The translations under genes and the position numbers were made by a program. Shown here piece by piece: positions 1 to 10,600 of a stretch of 64,000 bases of DNA (its first letter is position 1; every line of letters starts with the position of its first letter). This DNA comes from Acanthamoeba lenticulata. Its lineage: Eukaryota > Discosea > Longamoebia > Acanthamoebidae. Below the pieces are notes generated by a model that saw only the letters and a program-made list of their open reading frames with translations, was not told where the DNA came from and made no database searches. The stretch covers positions 51,928 through 115,927 of the forward strand of contig NAVB01000857.1 in the NCBI GenBank assembly GCA_002179805.1. The letters run 5' to 3'.

Positions 1-2843
1 TTGAAATACCGGTGGACTCGCCCTGGATGGTGATGGACGTGTTCGCCGTCTGCTGCCACTGCGTTTGCGGCATCATGTGAATGCCTGCCCCCGTGCCAGC
101 CAGTCAATGGCCCAACCCGTCAGCTGATGCTTGGTACGGTTGCACCGAATGCTGGGCCATCACCATCAACGAGGGGAGGAGAAGGCGAGGAGGCGCACAC
201 CATCGGCGCCATTGACGCGGATGGTCGTCGTCTGGTTCTGCTTCCAAATCGGTGAGCCGGAGTCCAGTTCCTCGAGCACCACGCCGCCGCATGAGTTCTC
301 GATGTCCGCCAAGTTGGAACAGTCGATGGTGATGTCGAGCCGCCCGTTCTGCTCGAACAGGGTGGTGCCTTTGAGGAACACGCCGACGGCGTTGGTCCTG
401 CCCACGATGGTGGTCAAGCTGCCACTTTTCGAAACCCAGCTGCCTCCCGCCACGTTCACGCCTGGTGCACATCGGTCGGTTGTTGCCCAACAGCCTTGTT
501 AGGCGCCCTTGTTCCACCACAGAGCCAACCACCACAAAAACACGCACCAGAGGCCAGGGTGGTGTTGTCGAGTGGCGAAACGTTTATTCTGGTCGAGCCG
601 CTCTGCGTCCACACACTCGACATGCCCAAGTTCACACCTGCCCATTCAAGAATGGCAACAAAATTCAATTATTTTGCGGTAAAAATCATAAAAAAAAAGA
701 AGTGGAAAAAAAAAACCAAGAAAGAGAAAGAGAGAGGGACCGGTGTAGGGGGCTTGAATCTTGCAGGTGCCCAGCTGGTTCCACGAGCCGCCGTTGAAAA
801 GCACTCCAGTGTCAGCAACGATGGCGTCGAGTTGGCCCGATGATTGTTGGTTCCACACGCATGACGAGCGGCTGCACTCGTTGAAGAGCACCGCGGTCGG
901 TATCGGTGAGGAACTTGATCTGATGGCCACCATGGACTGATGGTCCCACGTGCCGGACTGATAAAAAGCCACAAACGACTGGGAACCACTGGTCGCGTCG
1001 ACAAAAACGTTGGCCTTTGAGGTCCATTTGCCACCAAGGTTCAGGAGCACACCTGTAAAGTGTGTGTGTGTGTGTGTGTGCGTACAGCCCCGTTCTTGAC
1101 CAGGATCACTTCATTTGAGGCAAAAGGACACGACAGTCCGTACCGGTGCCGCTGTTCAGAACGAAGTTGATCGCAGACTCCTGGGTCCACCTGCCGATGA
1201 GATTCACGCCTGATGCACACACCGCACCTCACCAGGGTGATGAGACATTTCTAAAAATGATAATTAAAAGAGGGAACTGAATGCACAAACCTTCACCACC
1301 ATCATTGCAGGTGATGGTTGAGTTACGCGCGCCCAAGTTCTGAAGCCAGTGCCCGAGGATTCGAAAGCCTGGCGTCATCCATGGCTGGTGGTAAGCAGAA
1401 GGGAGAGAGTGAGAGAGAGAGAGAGAGGAGAATAAAGACACGTGCCTGTTCCGCTCTGGACGTGCATGTCAACCACGCCATGCTGATTCCACACGCTGTT
1501 TCTTCCCAAATATAAGCCTGCAGTCACGTCATTGTAATCGAGGCTGGAGCATGAGCAATCTGGGTCTCATGGCCTCACAGACGCTAGCACACGGGCGGCG
1601 TATAAGGGGAGCAAGCACCCTCAGCGCTGCCATGCAAATCAAATGTGGCATCTCCGCTTTGCTCCCATCTGCCTCCCCCTTGCACGATTGCGGCTGAAGA
1701 GTGGCGAAGAAGGTGCTGGTGTTGGCAGCGGATGCAGGAGTAGTTGCCAACTCACGCACCACCCAAACGGTGAGTCCACGTACCTTGACTGCGCGCTGTG
1801 AAGCTGGCCGGGCCTGTCTGATTCCAAAGACTCACCTCATCAAGCGTAACGCCTCCGCCAGCTTCACATTGGTCAGCAAGGGAGACGTGTTGGATCACTC
1901 AAGACAACAAGACGAGTAAACGCACTGTAACTGCCCAAGCTGTTGACTTGCAGGGCAGCTTGCTGGTGCCATGTTCCACCACGCATCAAGACACCTGTTG
2001 TTGGTGTTAAAAACTGGCGAGGTGTGATGTGCAAAGGGACGTCTTGATACCAGTTGGACCAAAATGACTGATTGTCAGCTCAGCCGCTTGGATCCATGTA
2101 CCGTTGTTGAGCTGTGCTGGCCCTGCACATCCAAGTGTGGTTCAGAGAAGGGGTCAGCTGAAGTATGCTTGTGGGCAATGAGGAGAGGACGTGCCAAGAG
2201 GGGAGGCATCTGTGTCTGTAATGTTCATGGTGAGAGGCACTTCTTGGAATAGTGTTCCTGTAGTGTTCAACAAAAACCCAACTTCAAGTAGAAAGTTGAG
2301 TCTATCAAAAAAAAGAAAAAGAAAACAACAAGAAGAGGGTTCAACACACAGTTCTTCAGTTCCAGTGGTCCAGGACCACCTAAACTAAAGTTGGAGCTGC
2401 CTTTTAGGGAAAGCCACACCTCTTCCCCTGCTGCTGTATTCGTGATGATGGTTGCCCCTTCAAATCTGTGGTCCATTAAAAAAACTGCTTTTTAAAATCA
2501 CCAGCAGAGGAGGGACAATAATGAAGGAAGGGTTAGGACAGGTAAATGCGTACATAAGCTCTATTGAGTCAGTTGACAAGGTCAAAGTCGGTTCCTCATA
2601 TTGGCCTGGAGTCACGTTCATGGAAGTACACCCACCTCCAATGGCATCAAAAATCACACCCGTTGTGTTGGCCACGGGCGACACAGTGCAGGGAACAGTT
2701 TGGCCTGCCCATACACATTTGAATAAGAAAACCTTCAGCCAACAGGCGAAACAAAAAAGACATGTGGGTTGGTTACTGATATGGGCCTGGGCCAAGGTGA
2801 GAACAAGAACCATGACGGCCAGCTCTGCGTGTGACCTCCACAT
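1..2843 (-). CDS. Secreted multi-exon repeat protein, 3' part outside the window
   Basis: The chosen start is the ATG at 2843-2841. It is followed by a hydrophobic stretch (AELAVMVLVLTLAQA) that reads as a signal peptide, so the product is probably secreted or at the cell surface. Downstream, many short exons separated by AT-rich introns encode related modules with a Gly/Asn-Leu...Gly-x-Trp core: GVNLIGRWTQ near 1200, VNLGMSSVWTQSGS near 640, LNLGGKWTSK near 1040, NVAGGSWVSKSG near 450 and FNGGSWNQLG near 775. Potential N-glycosylation sites are frequent. The alternating small, polar and Thr/Ser-rich segments suggest a beta-rich or beta-helix fold, but I recognise no named family. The gene runs off the left edge, so length and C-terminus are unknown. 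Internal exon borders are approximate. Confidence 0.6.
1060..1080. repeat. (TG)n dinucleotide microsatellite
   Basis: About ten uninterrupted TG/GT units lie in a presumed intron of the left-edge secreted repeat gene. A second simple tract, (GA)n, lies near 1413-1430. Confidence 0.9.
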
Positions 2844-2913
2844 CCTGGCGACAGATCTAGCAGAATGACAACCTTTTTGCCCGGCTCCGGTCCATTTTTT
2901 ACTTGGCTCTCTC

Positions 2914-2929
2914 ATTGGCTGCTTTTATT
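2914..2929 (-). promoter_or_regulatory. CCAAT box and A/T-rich element before the left-edge gene
   Basis: On the minus strand a CCAAT box (2914-2918) lies about 71 bp before the ATG at 2843. An AATAAAA element (2923-2929) is just upstream of it. The position suits a proximal promoter; function is inferred from position only. Confidence 0.35.
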
Positions 2930-3065
2930 GCGCGTTGATGCAAGCTTGATTGCAGTGAGGGTATTTGTTTCTTTCATTTCCAGCACTTCCTTTTTTTCCT
3001 GCCACTGGGCAAAACAGACAAGAACACATCCTGCAGGACTGACCAGCAGGACGGATTCCATCTCG

Positions 3066-6000
3066 CTATTGGTCCAGTTCCACCAACTTTTCGAGAACGC
3101 AAGTGCACTCCTCTTTGCTTGACGACGCTCCCTTCCCCTCCTCTTCGTCTTCCTTTTCCTTCCCCTCTTCTTCCTCCTTCTCCTCTTCTCCCTCCTCTTC
3201 TTCTGCTTCTTCCTCCTCTTTCTGCTCCTCTTTCTCCTTCTGCGCTTCTTCAGGCTGTGGCATCGAGGATTGCTCCTCAGCGGGGTTGAGTGTCGATGAT
3301 GAACCTGCTTGCGCAGCCTTCTTCATCAACTGCTTGAGGCCGCGCGAGATAAACTTCCTGTTGGTTGTCGAACGAACGGTTGTCAGAAGGATGGCAGCCC
3401 GACGCCAAAAGAAAAGATAAATACAAATAAAAATAGAATAAAAATAAAAATAAAAATAAAAATAATAAAAAAAGAACTAAAGGGTGACGTACGCAATGTG
3501 CATGCGTGCTCTCGTTACTGCCACCAGCTGCGTACCGCTGATGCTGATTGAGCGCTTTTCGGTATCGACCAGCACGACAACGCCGTACTTGTTTTCGATG
3601 GTCGCTTTGCTGAGCTTGTCCACCGATACGGCCGCCTCGGGAACGTAGGCGATCGTCATGACTGCCAACGGCTTATCCGCGTCGTAGTTCGCCAGTGGCT
3701 GCGGCGCCTCGGGACTCGTCGTGTTAGAAAGGTTCGCTGCGGGGGCGGTGGGCTCGGCCTTGACCGCTCCGAAATGCTTGCCTAGATGCGCCACAAAGGC
3801 GCTGACGCACTCACGCGCGCCAACCACCTGAATCTGACGGTCCACCACGCCGGCCGCGACGTCAAAGGACTCGGCAAGCGTGGACCACTTTGGGGCGACC
3901 TTGGGATTGCTTGGCAGCGCCAGCGAGCAATCGACGACGATCTTGGTGCGCAGGCGGTTGGCCTCCACCAGCACACTCTCGAAGTCGTCCGCGTGCTCGC
4001 CGAGCACGTCGACCACCATGTGCGCGGGCGTGTCCTGGAAAAAGACAGCCATCGCTGGGTCGCAGGAGGCGTGGAGCTGCTTAAGCTTCGTGTGCATGTA
4101 GGCGCGCACGAGCTGGTCCTTGGGTCCAATCTTGAACTGGATTCGGCGACGCACGACGGCGCTCAGGAGGACGCCGATCTCCTGCCAGGCGCGGGCCACG
4201 CCCTCGGGGGCGCGGCCCCCGATCCGCACGTAAGAGAGCCGGCCAGACTCGGAGTAGCGGACGATCACGTGGGCAGAGACTGCGTGGCGCTCCTCAATCG
4301 CCACGAGGGCCGGCGGGCGTTTGGCCAAATACATGGCCAGCCCGGCATCGGCCAACTGCTCCGCGCGATCGAACCTCTCTTCGCGAATCACCGCCAACGA
4401 GACGCCGGCGATGTGGACCGGCCCGGCGAGCTGTTCATGGAGACGCTGGAGGCAGGCCTCGGTGCTCACCTCGACCGTGGCCAGCTTTTGCCACACGTGC
4501 ACATGGCCCAGCGCCTGAGCAGCCTCCTTGTCCTGCTCCGGTCCGACAAGCGGTCTGAGCAGCGCGAGAAGCTCGGACTCGACCTGCTGCTGCGCCAGCT
4601 TGGCGAGGGCCAACGTGTCGCAGCCGAGGCAAAGCTTCCAGCAAGGCACATCGCCTTGGAACGACGTTACCCGCACGGTGTTGTTGGGCAGGGCGATGTC
4701 ATAGAAGGATGCGATCTTGCGATCGGCGGGCGCAGGCCTGTATCTGATGTAGGCCGACGTCCCATCGCGCAACGCAATAAAGGTGGTCGCGACGATGTTG
4801 AGTTCCTTCTGGACGAGCTGCCGCACCTCCTTAGCAGTCGTGTCTTCCGACAAGCCCGACAGCAGCAGCACCGCTTCGGTCGGCTTCTCCGGACCCTTTG
4901 CGGCCGCACTGCCGTTAGCGGCCTTGGCCGGCTTGGCCGGGGCCTTGGCTTGTGGCGCCGCTGTTGGGACCGTTGGAGCCGCGGCGTTTTTTGCTGTGGG
5001 CTTGGCCTGTGGCGTTGCTGCCGTCGTCGCCGCCACCGGTGGCTTTGCCGCGGTGGCTGGAGTTGGGACAGCGGCCTTTGGCGACGACGCACTGACTAGC
5101 GCGGTGATGTGTGCCAAGCAGGTATTAACCGGCTTGCTGTCGCCAACCAGGCGCAGACAGCGCGTGGGCTCGCGTTCAATGAACACGCCGGGCGCGAGCT
5201 TCTTGAGCTTCTCCACAATCAGCTCTGCAGCGAGGTCGGCAGGGAGAGGCGGCGAGAGGACGACGGTGACCCGCGCCCGCGCGGAGAGGACCTGGTTGTA
5301 CAGCGCACGGACGGCGGTCTCGTTGATCGCCACCGTAAGCACCGTTACAGAGCCCACGCCATTGCCGCCAGCTTCCGGTGGCTCTTGGAGGACATGCAGC
5401 GCCGAGTCGCAACTAAAGTTCAGAAGCGGCTGAAGGTTGCGCCGGAAGCACGACCGCACGAGCGGGTCCTTGAACTTGAACGTGGCCTGCTTCCGCGGGA
5501 ACGCGGCCAGGGCGACCTCGAGGGCGTGCCAGGCGGCCTCCAGGGTCGAGGCGGAGACGCGGCCGGAGAGGCGGAGCTCAAAGGTCTTCTTGCCTTGCTC
5601 CTTCTGGCCGACGACCGGCGTGATGACCACGCCGTATCTTCGCCCGATGTGATCGAGCACGCCGGACTGCTTCTTGAGGTAATAGAGCATCACGGGCTCG
5701 TTGAGCGCCTGGATGCGCTCGAGCACCGCCGGGGACCCGGCCGTCGGCGGCGACCGGACCTGCACCGCCTCGGCGGCAAGCGAAGCTCGGCGCGGGCTGG
5801 TCGCTGCCCGCGGGGAGACCATCGGCGCGGTGGCTGGGGCTGCCTTAGCAAGGCCAGCTGACACCTCTTTGGCAAAGGAGCTCGGCGGGAACCACTGGCG
5901 ATGCTGCGGGACAGGTCCGGCGCTGCTCGTCGACGAGGCCGTATTGGGAGCATCAAACCTCAACGTCGGCGTCGGCGGCGATGACGGGGCGGCCGTCGCT

Positions 6001-7645
6001 TGACCGGCCACACGAAGGTGCTTGGCTTTAAGCAGCAAATCCTTGACCGCGGGGCAGGGGCCGGGGCCGAGGCAGGCCACGGCCCACGACGACTGCTCGA
6101 ACCGGACCACCTCGAGCAGGCGGTCGGCATCCTTGCCCAGGCAGTTGACCAGCGTCGATTGCACTGACTCGGTCGATATGTCCGCTGACGGCAGAAGCAG
6201 CTTGACGTGGTCATGCAACAGCCTAATTTTTATCTGCAGTGTGCGATTGGCTCAACTTAATAAACTTGGCCAATCACGTTCCGCGGGAGAGGAGCGAACG
6301 ACTTACCTGCTTACGCAGAAGGGTGATGTGCTGGCTCGCGACCTCATCGTACCGCTCGGGCGTGAGCCGCACCACCACCACTTGGCCCTCGCTGTCGACG
6401 TGCGTGACGTCCGATTCGGCAAGCGCGTGGCCGAAGCGGTCCTCCCATGCACAGAGCAGGGCCTGCGTCGAGAGCCGCTTGGGCAAATACAGGACCACAT
6501 CCCGGACCTCGTCGGGCTTCACCAGCTGGACGTCGGTCTGCTTGATCTTGAGGACCCCGAGCTCGACGAGCTCGCGCTGCTCATCGACCGAGTTGAGTTC
6601 CACATAGGGTTCGGCTCCGTCGCCGCCGTCGAGGTGGATCATCTCCTCGTCAACGGCGATGTCCTGCGCTTCGAGGGCCCAACGCACGGCGGCTGCAGGC
6701 GCGTCGGCCGGGAGGTTGCGCAGGATAAGCTTAGGATTGCGGGTTCCGCCGAGCAGTCCCGAGCTGGAACTGGCGCTCTTCAGTTCTTCTACGGCTATCT
6801 GGATACGTCAAGAAGAACGAGTTAGGAATAAAAACAACTTGAAGATAACATTAATTTTATTTTTATTTAACGAAGATAAAATAAAATGAATTATAAAAGA
6901 ACGAAAAGACGAAAACGACGAATAAAATGAAAAAACAAAAGGCCTACCTTGGGCGTGTGGTCAAAGGCTGAGTCGCCGACTCGTTCCATGGCCTCCCACG
7001 TGCGGCGCAACTGGTCTTCGCTTTCGGTGGTATCTATACCAGCGTAGGTGCGCAGGGCGCGTAGAAGGCGCAGTGCACAATCGTAGCCTTGTTCGATCAC
7101 CTCCCAGTGGGTCGTAGCTGCATAGGGCAAAAACGTCAATCAAACAAGCGTCAAATCAAACGAGCGAGTATCTTGATTATCGCGGGAGCGGGGCTAATAC
7201 TTTTGTGGTGGTAACAGTTGAGGGCGGTAAGGATGGTAAGAAAGTTGGCTGTAATGATGGGAGAACCCTCCAGCTGCAGCTGCTTCTTCTTGTTGACCCA
7301 GCTGCCGGCTTGGGGGCTTTGCCAGCGCTTGGCCAGCTGCTGGAGCATCAATCGCACATCAGTCGAAGCCACGTCGGCAGCCTCGGGCTGCGTTGCCACA
7401 AAGGTAAGCAAGTGGCGTCGGAGCTCGTTCTCCAGCAGGTCGAAGAAGACATTGACCGACGTCGTAGTGTTGGGCGCCCCCTCCATCCACTTCAGAGCAG
7501 TAGTGTTTGTGGCCTGTGAGTTTTCTTTGTGCCTGCTCTCGTCGTGTTCGTTCTTTTTATTTGGCCTTGGTAACAAAGTGCTGCCCGTGCCGGAATCCCG
7601 TCGAATGGCCTCTCTCTGCGACGGTAACAAAGTCTTTGTACGCAT
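3066..7645 (-). CDS. RRM/KH-like repeat protein with Glu-rich tail (separate gene or C-terminal part of the RNF213-like gene)
   Basis: No whole-protein family recognised. Exons read: (1) from about 7645 to 7188; (2) 7124-6945 (THWEVIEQGYDCALRLL); (3) about 6815-6304, with an RRM-like start (LILRNLPADAP); (4) a 2.7-kb exon, 6234-3493; (5) 3357-3066. The last junction is phase-consistent: donor GTACGT at 3492, acceptor CAACAG at 3358, giving HIA-KFISRGLKQLMKK and then a Glu-rich tail. Exon 4 holds an Ala/Pro linker (about 5100-4900), an RRM-like unit (AVLLLSGLSEDTTAKEV) and two copies of an approximately 105-residue module (5703-5385 and 4345-4033) with a conserved FKxxxxDxLVR core. It ends with a KH-like segment (IENKYGVVVLVD). 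RNA or nucleotide binding is inferred. The start is ambiguous: an ATG lies at 7645, only 48 bp after the upstream stop, but a phase-0 splice from about 7755 to 7518 would fuse it in frame to the RNF213-like protein. Confidence 0.6.
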
Positions 7646-7694
7646 GGTTGTGCACCATCCAGGCTTTTTCTTGTCACCAAACAAGCTTGCAGGT

Positions 7695-10600
7695 CTAGCA
7701 TCTGGCTTTCGACCAAACTCGTGCCTCTCGAGAGGCCGCGAAGCAGTGTTTGACCTTGACCTCAGTCGGAAAGTGCTCCTCCGAGTGCATTTGGCCAGCG
7801 AAGCCCGGGCCTGGCCGGCGCCTGTGGCCAGGTTCGGGTTGCACCGGCAACAACGTAGTCAGGTCGTCCTCCTCGGCCGTCGCGGGCGCCAGCTTGGGCG
7901 GCATTGTGCTCTTTAACTCGGCCAGCACTTCTTCTTCGAGCGGCTCCAGCTCCATGGCCTTGCGCCAGATGTTGTCCGTCAGCAGCTTCTCCACGTATTC
8001 GAGCAGGCCCGCCTCGGGTCGCAGCGTCTCCTCCTCGAGGAGGGAGACCCGCACAAAGGCCTCGAGCGTCTCGACCAGGACGGCGCCCGCGGCCGGCTGC
8101 AGCCGCATGCAATAGCGGCGGAATCGCTCCTTAAGGTCTCCGTCGAACTTGGCCCTGTACTTGGCGGCCAGCGCGCTGAACGGATCCGGAAAGACGAGCC
8201 TATGCAGCTCGCGCCACAGCGCGGTGACTTCGGCCAGGCGCACGCCGGCGAGGAAGCCCAAGTGCAGACCATGGGCCTCATTGCGGCAGTCGAGGAGCAG
8301 CACATCACGCGCGTAGTTTACCAGCAGCATGTCCGGGTCACCGCCAGAGGCCCGGAGGAAGTGAAGGCACATCTCGATGGCCCGCAGGCAGCGCTGGGCC
8401 AGCTCGGGCGTGGTCAGCTCCTGGCGCAAGCGCTCCTGCACCTCCTTGGCCAGCCCGCGTTGAGCGCCGACCACGGCCTCGACCTGCTTGAGCAGGTTGG
8501 TCGCGCCCGCACCGGTCACAAAGCTCATCATCCGCAGCTGGGCCGGGTTGGGGTCGATGAACGGCCGGCCGTGGACGCACTGCTCGTAGGCAAACTGCTC
8601 CACGCGGTCGACGTCGTAGGTCGTGTGGTGCCCTCGCCCGTAGGCATAGGACCGCTCGGCCGCGAGCTGGAGCACACGCCCGATGACCGGCTCATTCGTG
8701 GGCAGAGGCTGCAGCAGGTGCCGCGCGCGAACCAGGTGCAGCGGGACGAGCCCAAACCGCTGCAGCTTGGCCCGCCAGGCCTTGTCGGCCTCCTCCGCCG
8801 TGCACTGGGCACTGACAGCGGCAACGTCGGCGGTCAGAGCCCGATACATGCGCGTGAGGAGGTCGTTGTGCTTGGCCACGAGCCACTTGACCAGCGCCAC
8901 GCCCTGCGCGCCCTCGCCCACCAGCATGTTGATCGAGTACGCCAGCGCCACCTGTTGTTCAAGCACGCGAGACCCCCATCAAGTCAGTAATCAAAGAATC
9001 CAGGTCAGAGAACGAGGCCACACGTACGCCGTCGTGCATGTCGGTTGTGAGGACCAGATCCTCGCCGTCGTGGCTCCGCACAAACGCGCGCGCCTGGTTC
9101 CACCCGTCGGCGAACCGCCTGAAGAGCGCTGTCCACTCGCGCTGCTGCGGCGGGGCGAGGCCGCGGAGGACCTCGGCCACGGTGCGCGTCTCGGCTGTGT
9201 GCTTGTCGAGACGCTTGTTGAAGTGCTGCTCGACGGCGCTCTTCCAGGCCAGCACGTCAGGCAGCGTCGCCACGCAGCGCAGCAGCTGCTCCTCGGCCAG
9301 AAGCGTCGTCAGCGTCGGGTACCGCCCGCTGTCGCCGCCGATATCGGCACCGGCGAAGCGGCGCTTGAAGTCCTCCACCGACACGCTGGTCCGTGTACGC
9401 CACAGCGCGGGCCGATTCTCCTTGCGATAGGCCCCGCCGTCCTCCTCGCCAGACACGAGCTCTGGCCTGACGGTCTCGGTGACAGCCTCGAGTACGCTGC
9501 GCTGGGCGGGCTTGGCGTCCTGCTGCATGCGGGCCTTGAGCTCGCGCAGCTTGGCCTCGGCCGTGGCGGCCGTGAAGAGGCCCTGCGTCGCGCCCACGGC
9601 CCATTGCTCCCACTCTTGCCGCTTGGCCAGCGTGTCCAGACGCGAGTAGTCCTGGTCCCCTCCCGGCGGGGCCGCAGCCGAGGCCAGGCTGTCGAGGGCC
9701 CAGTGCATGAGCAGGAGTGCGTCCTCCTGGTTGGTCGCGATCAGCCCGCTCAGCGTCTGCCACGATTGGCTCGCCCGCTGCCCAAAGTAGTGCTCGTCGT
9801 CAGCGTTGGCCTCGTTGAGATTGATGTTGGCGAGGGCCAGCGCATGGGCCTTGGAGGCGCCGCCAAAATTGGCCGCTGAGCTCAGAAGCAGCGTCGCGTC
9901 GACCAGGAACCGCAGGAACCAGAAGGCCGACGCCGACGGGCAGTCGCGCACGCGCCACGCCGCATTCTCCACCAGCACAAGCGGGCAGTAGCCTTTGGGC
10001 GTCTTGTTGGTCAGCGTGTTGACGTCGATCATCTCCACCGTGGCACCGTACGTGCGCGGTTGGCCGCTGCCCGTCTCGATCAGGAGCTTGTGGCCCGGCA
10101 GCGGCTGGTGCCTCGTCCCGCCGACCTTGGCCGCGCAGCCGTCGACGCCGCAGTCCTCGATGTTCATGGGCATGCCGCACGGCGGGACGGTGTAAACGTG
10201 GTCGCAGGTGCTGAGGTAGGTGTTGCCGGGCAGGCGCATGGACTCGCGGGCGATGCGCAGGCGCGGGTCGTCGGGCATGGAGGGCAGGTAGCAGCCGGCC
10301 TGCGTTTGCGGGGCCAGGAGGAGGCTCCACAGCGGCGTGGCGCGCTCGCCCAGGCGGCTGATGACCCCGGCCAGATGCGAGAGCAGAGACCACATGACCA
10401 TGGTCTCGTAGGGCGTCGTCGTGCTGACGCGCCAGCGCTCGAGCGCCCAGTTGTTGTTGGCGTAGCGCGCAGCTAGCTCCGCCCACGCGCTGTTCTGCCG
10501 CACATTCGCAAGCTCCAGCGCGTAGTCGTGGGCTAAGAAATGGGCCAGCTGCGCGAGGCCCTTGCCCTTGAGCTGGGGCTTGTCCTCGGCGTGCCACACG

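Noticed and set aside
3786..5099. Plus-strand 437-codon open frame
   Set aside because: It is antisense to the large RRM/KH exon; GC-rich third positions keep the opposite strand open. The translation is Arg/Gly/Leu-rich with no domains.
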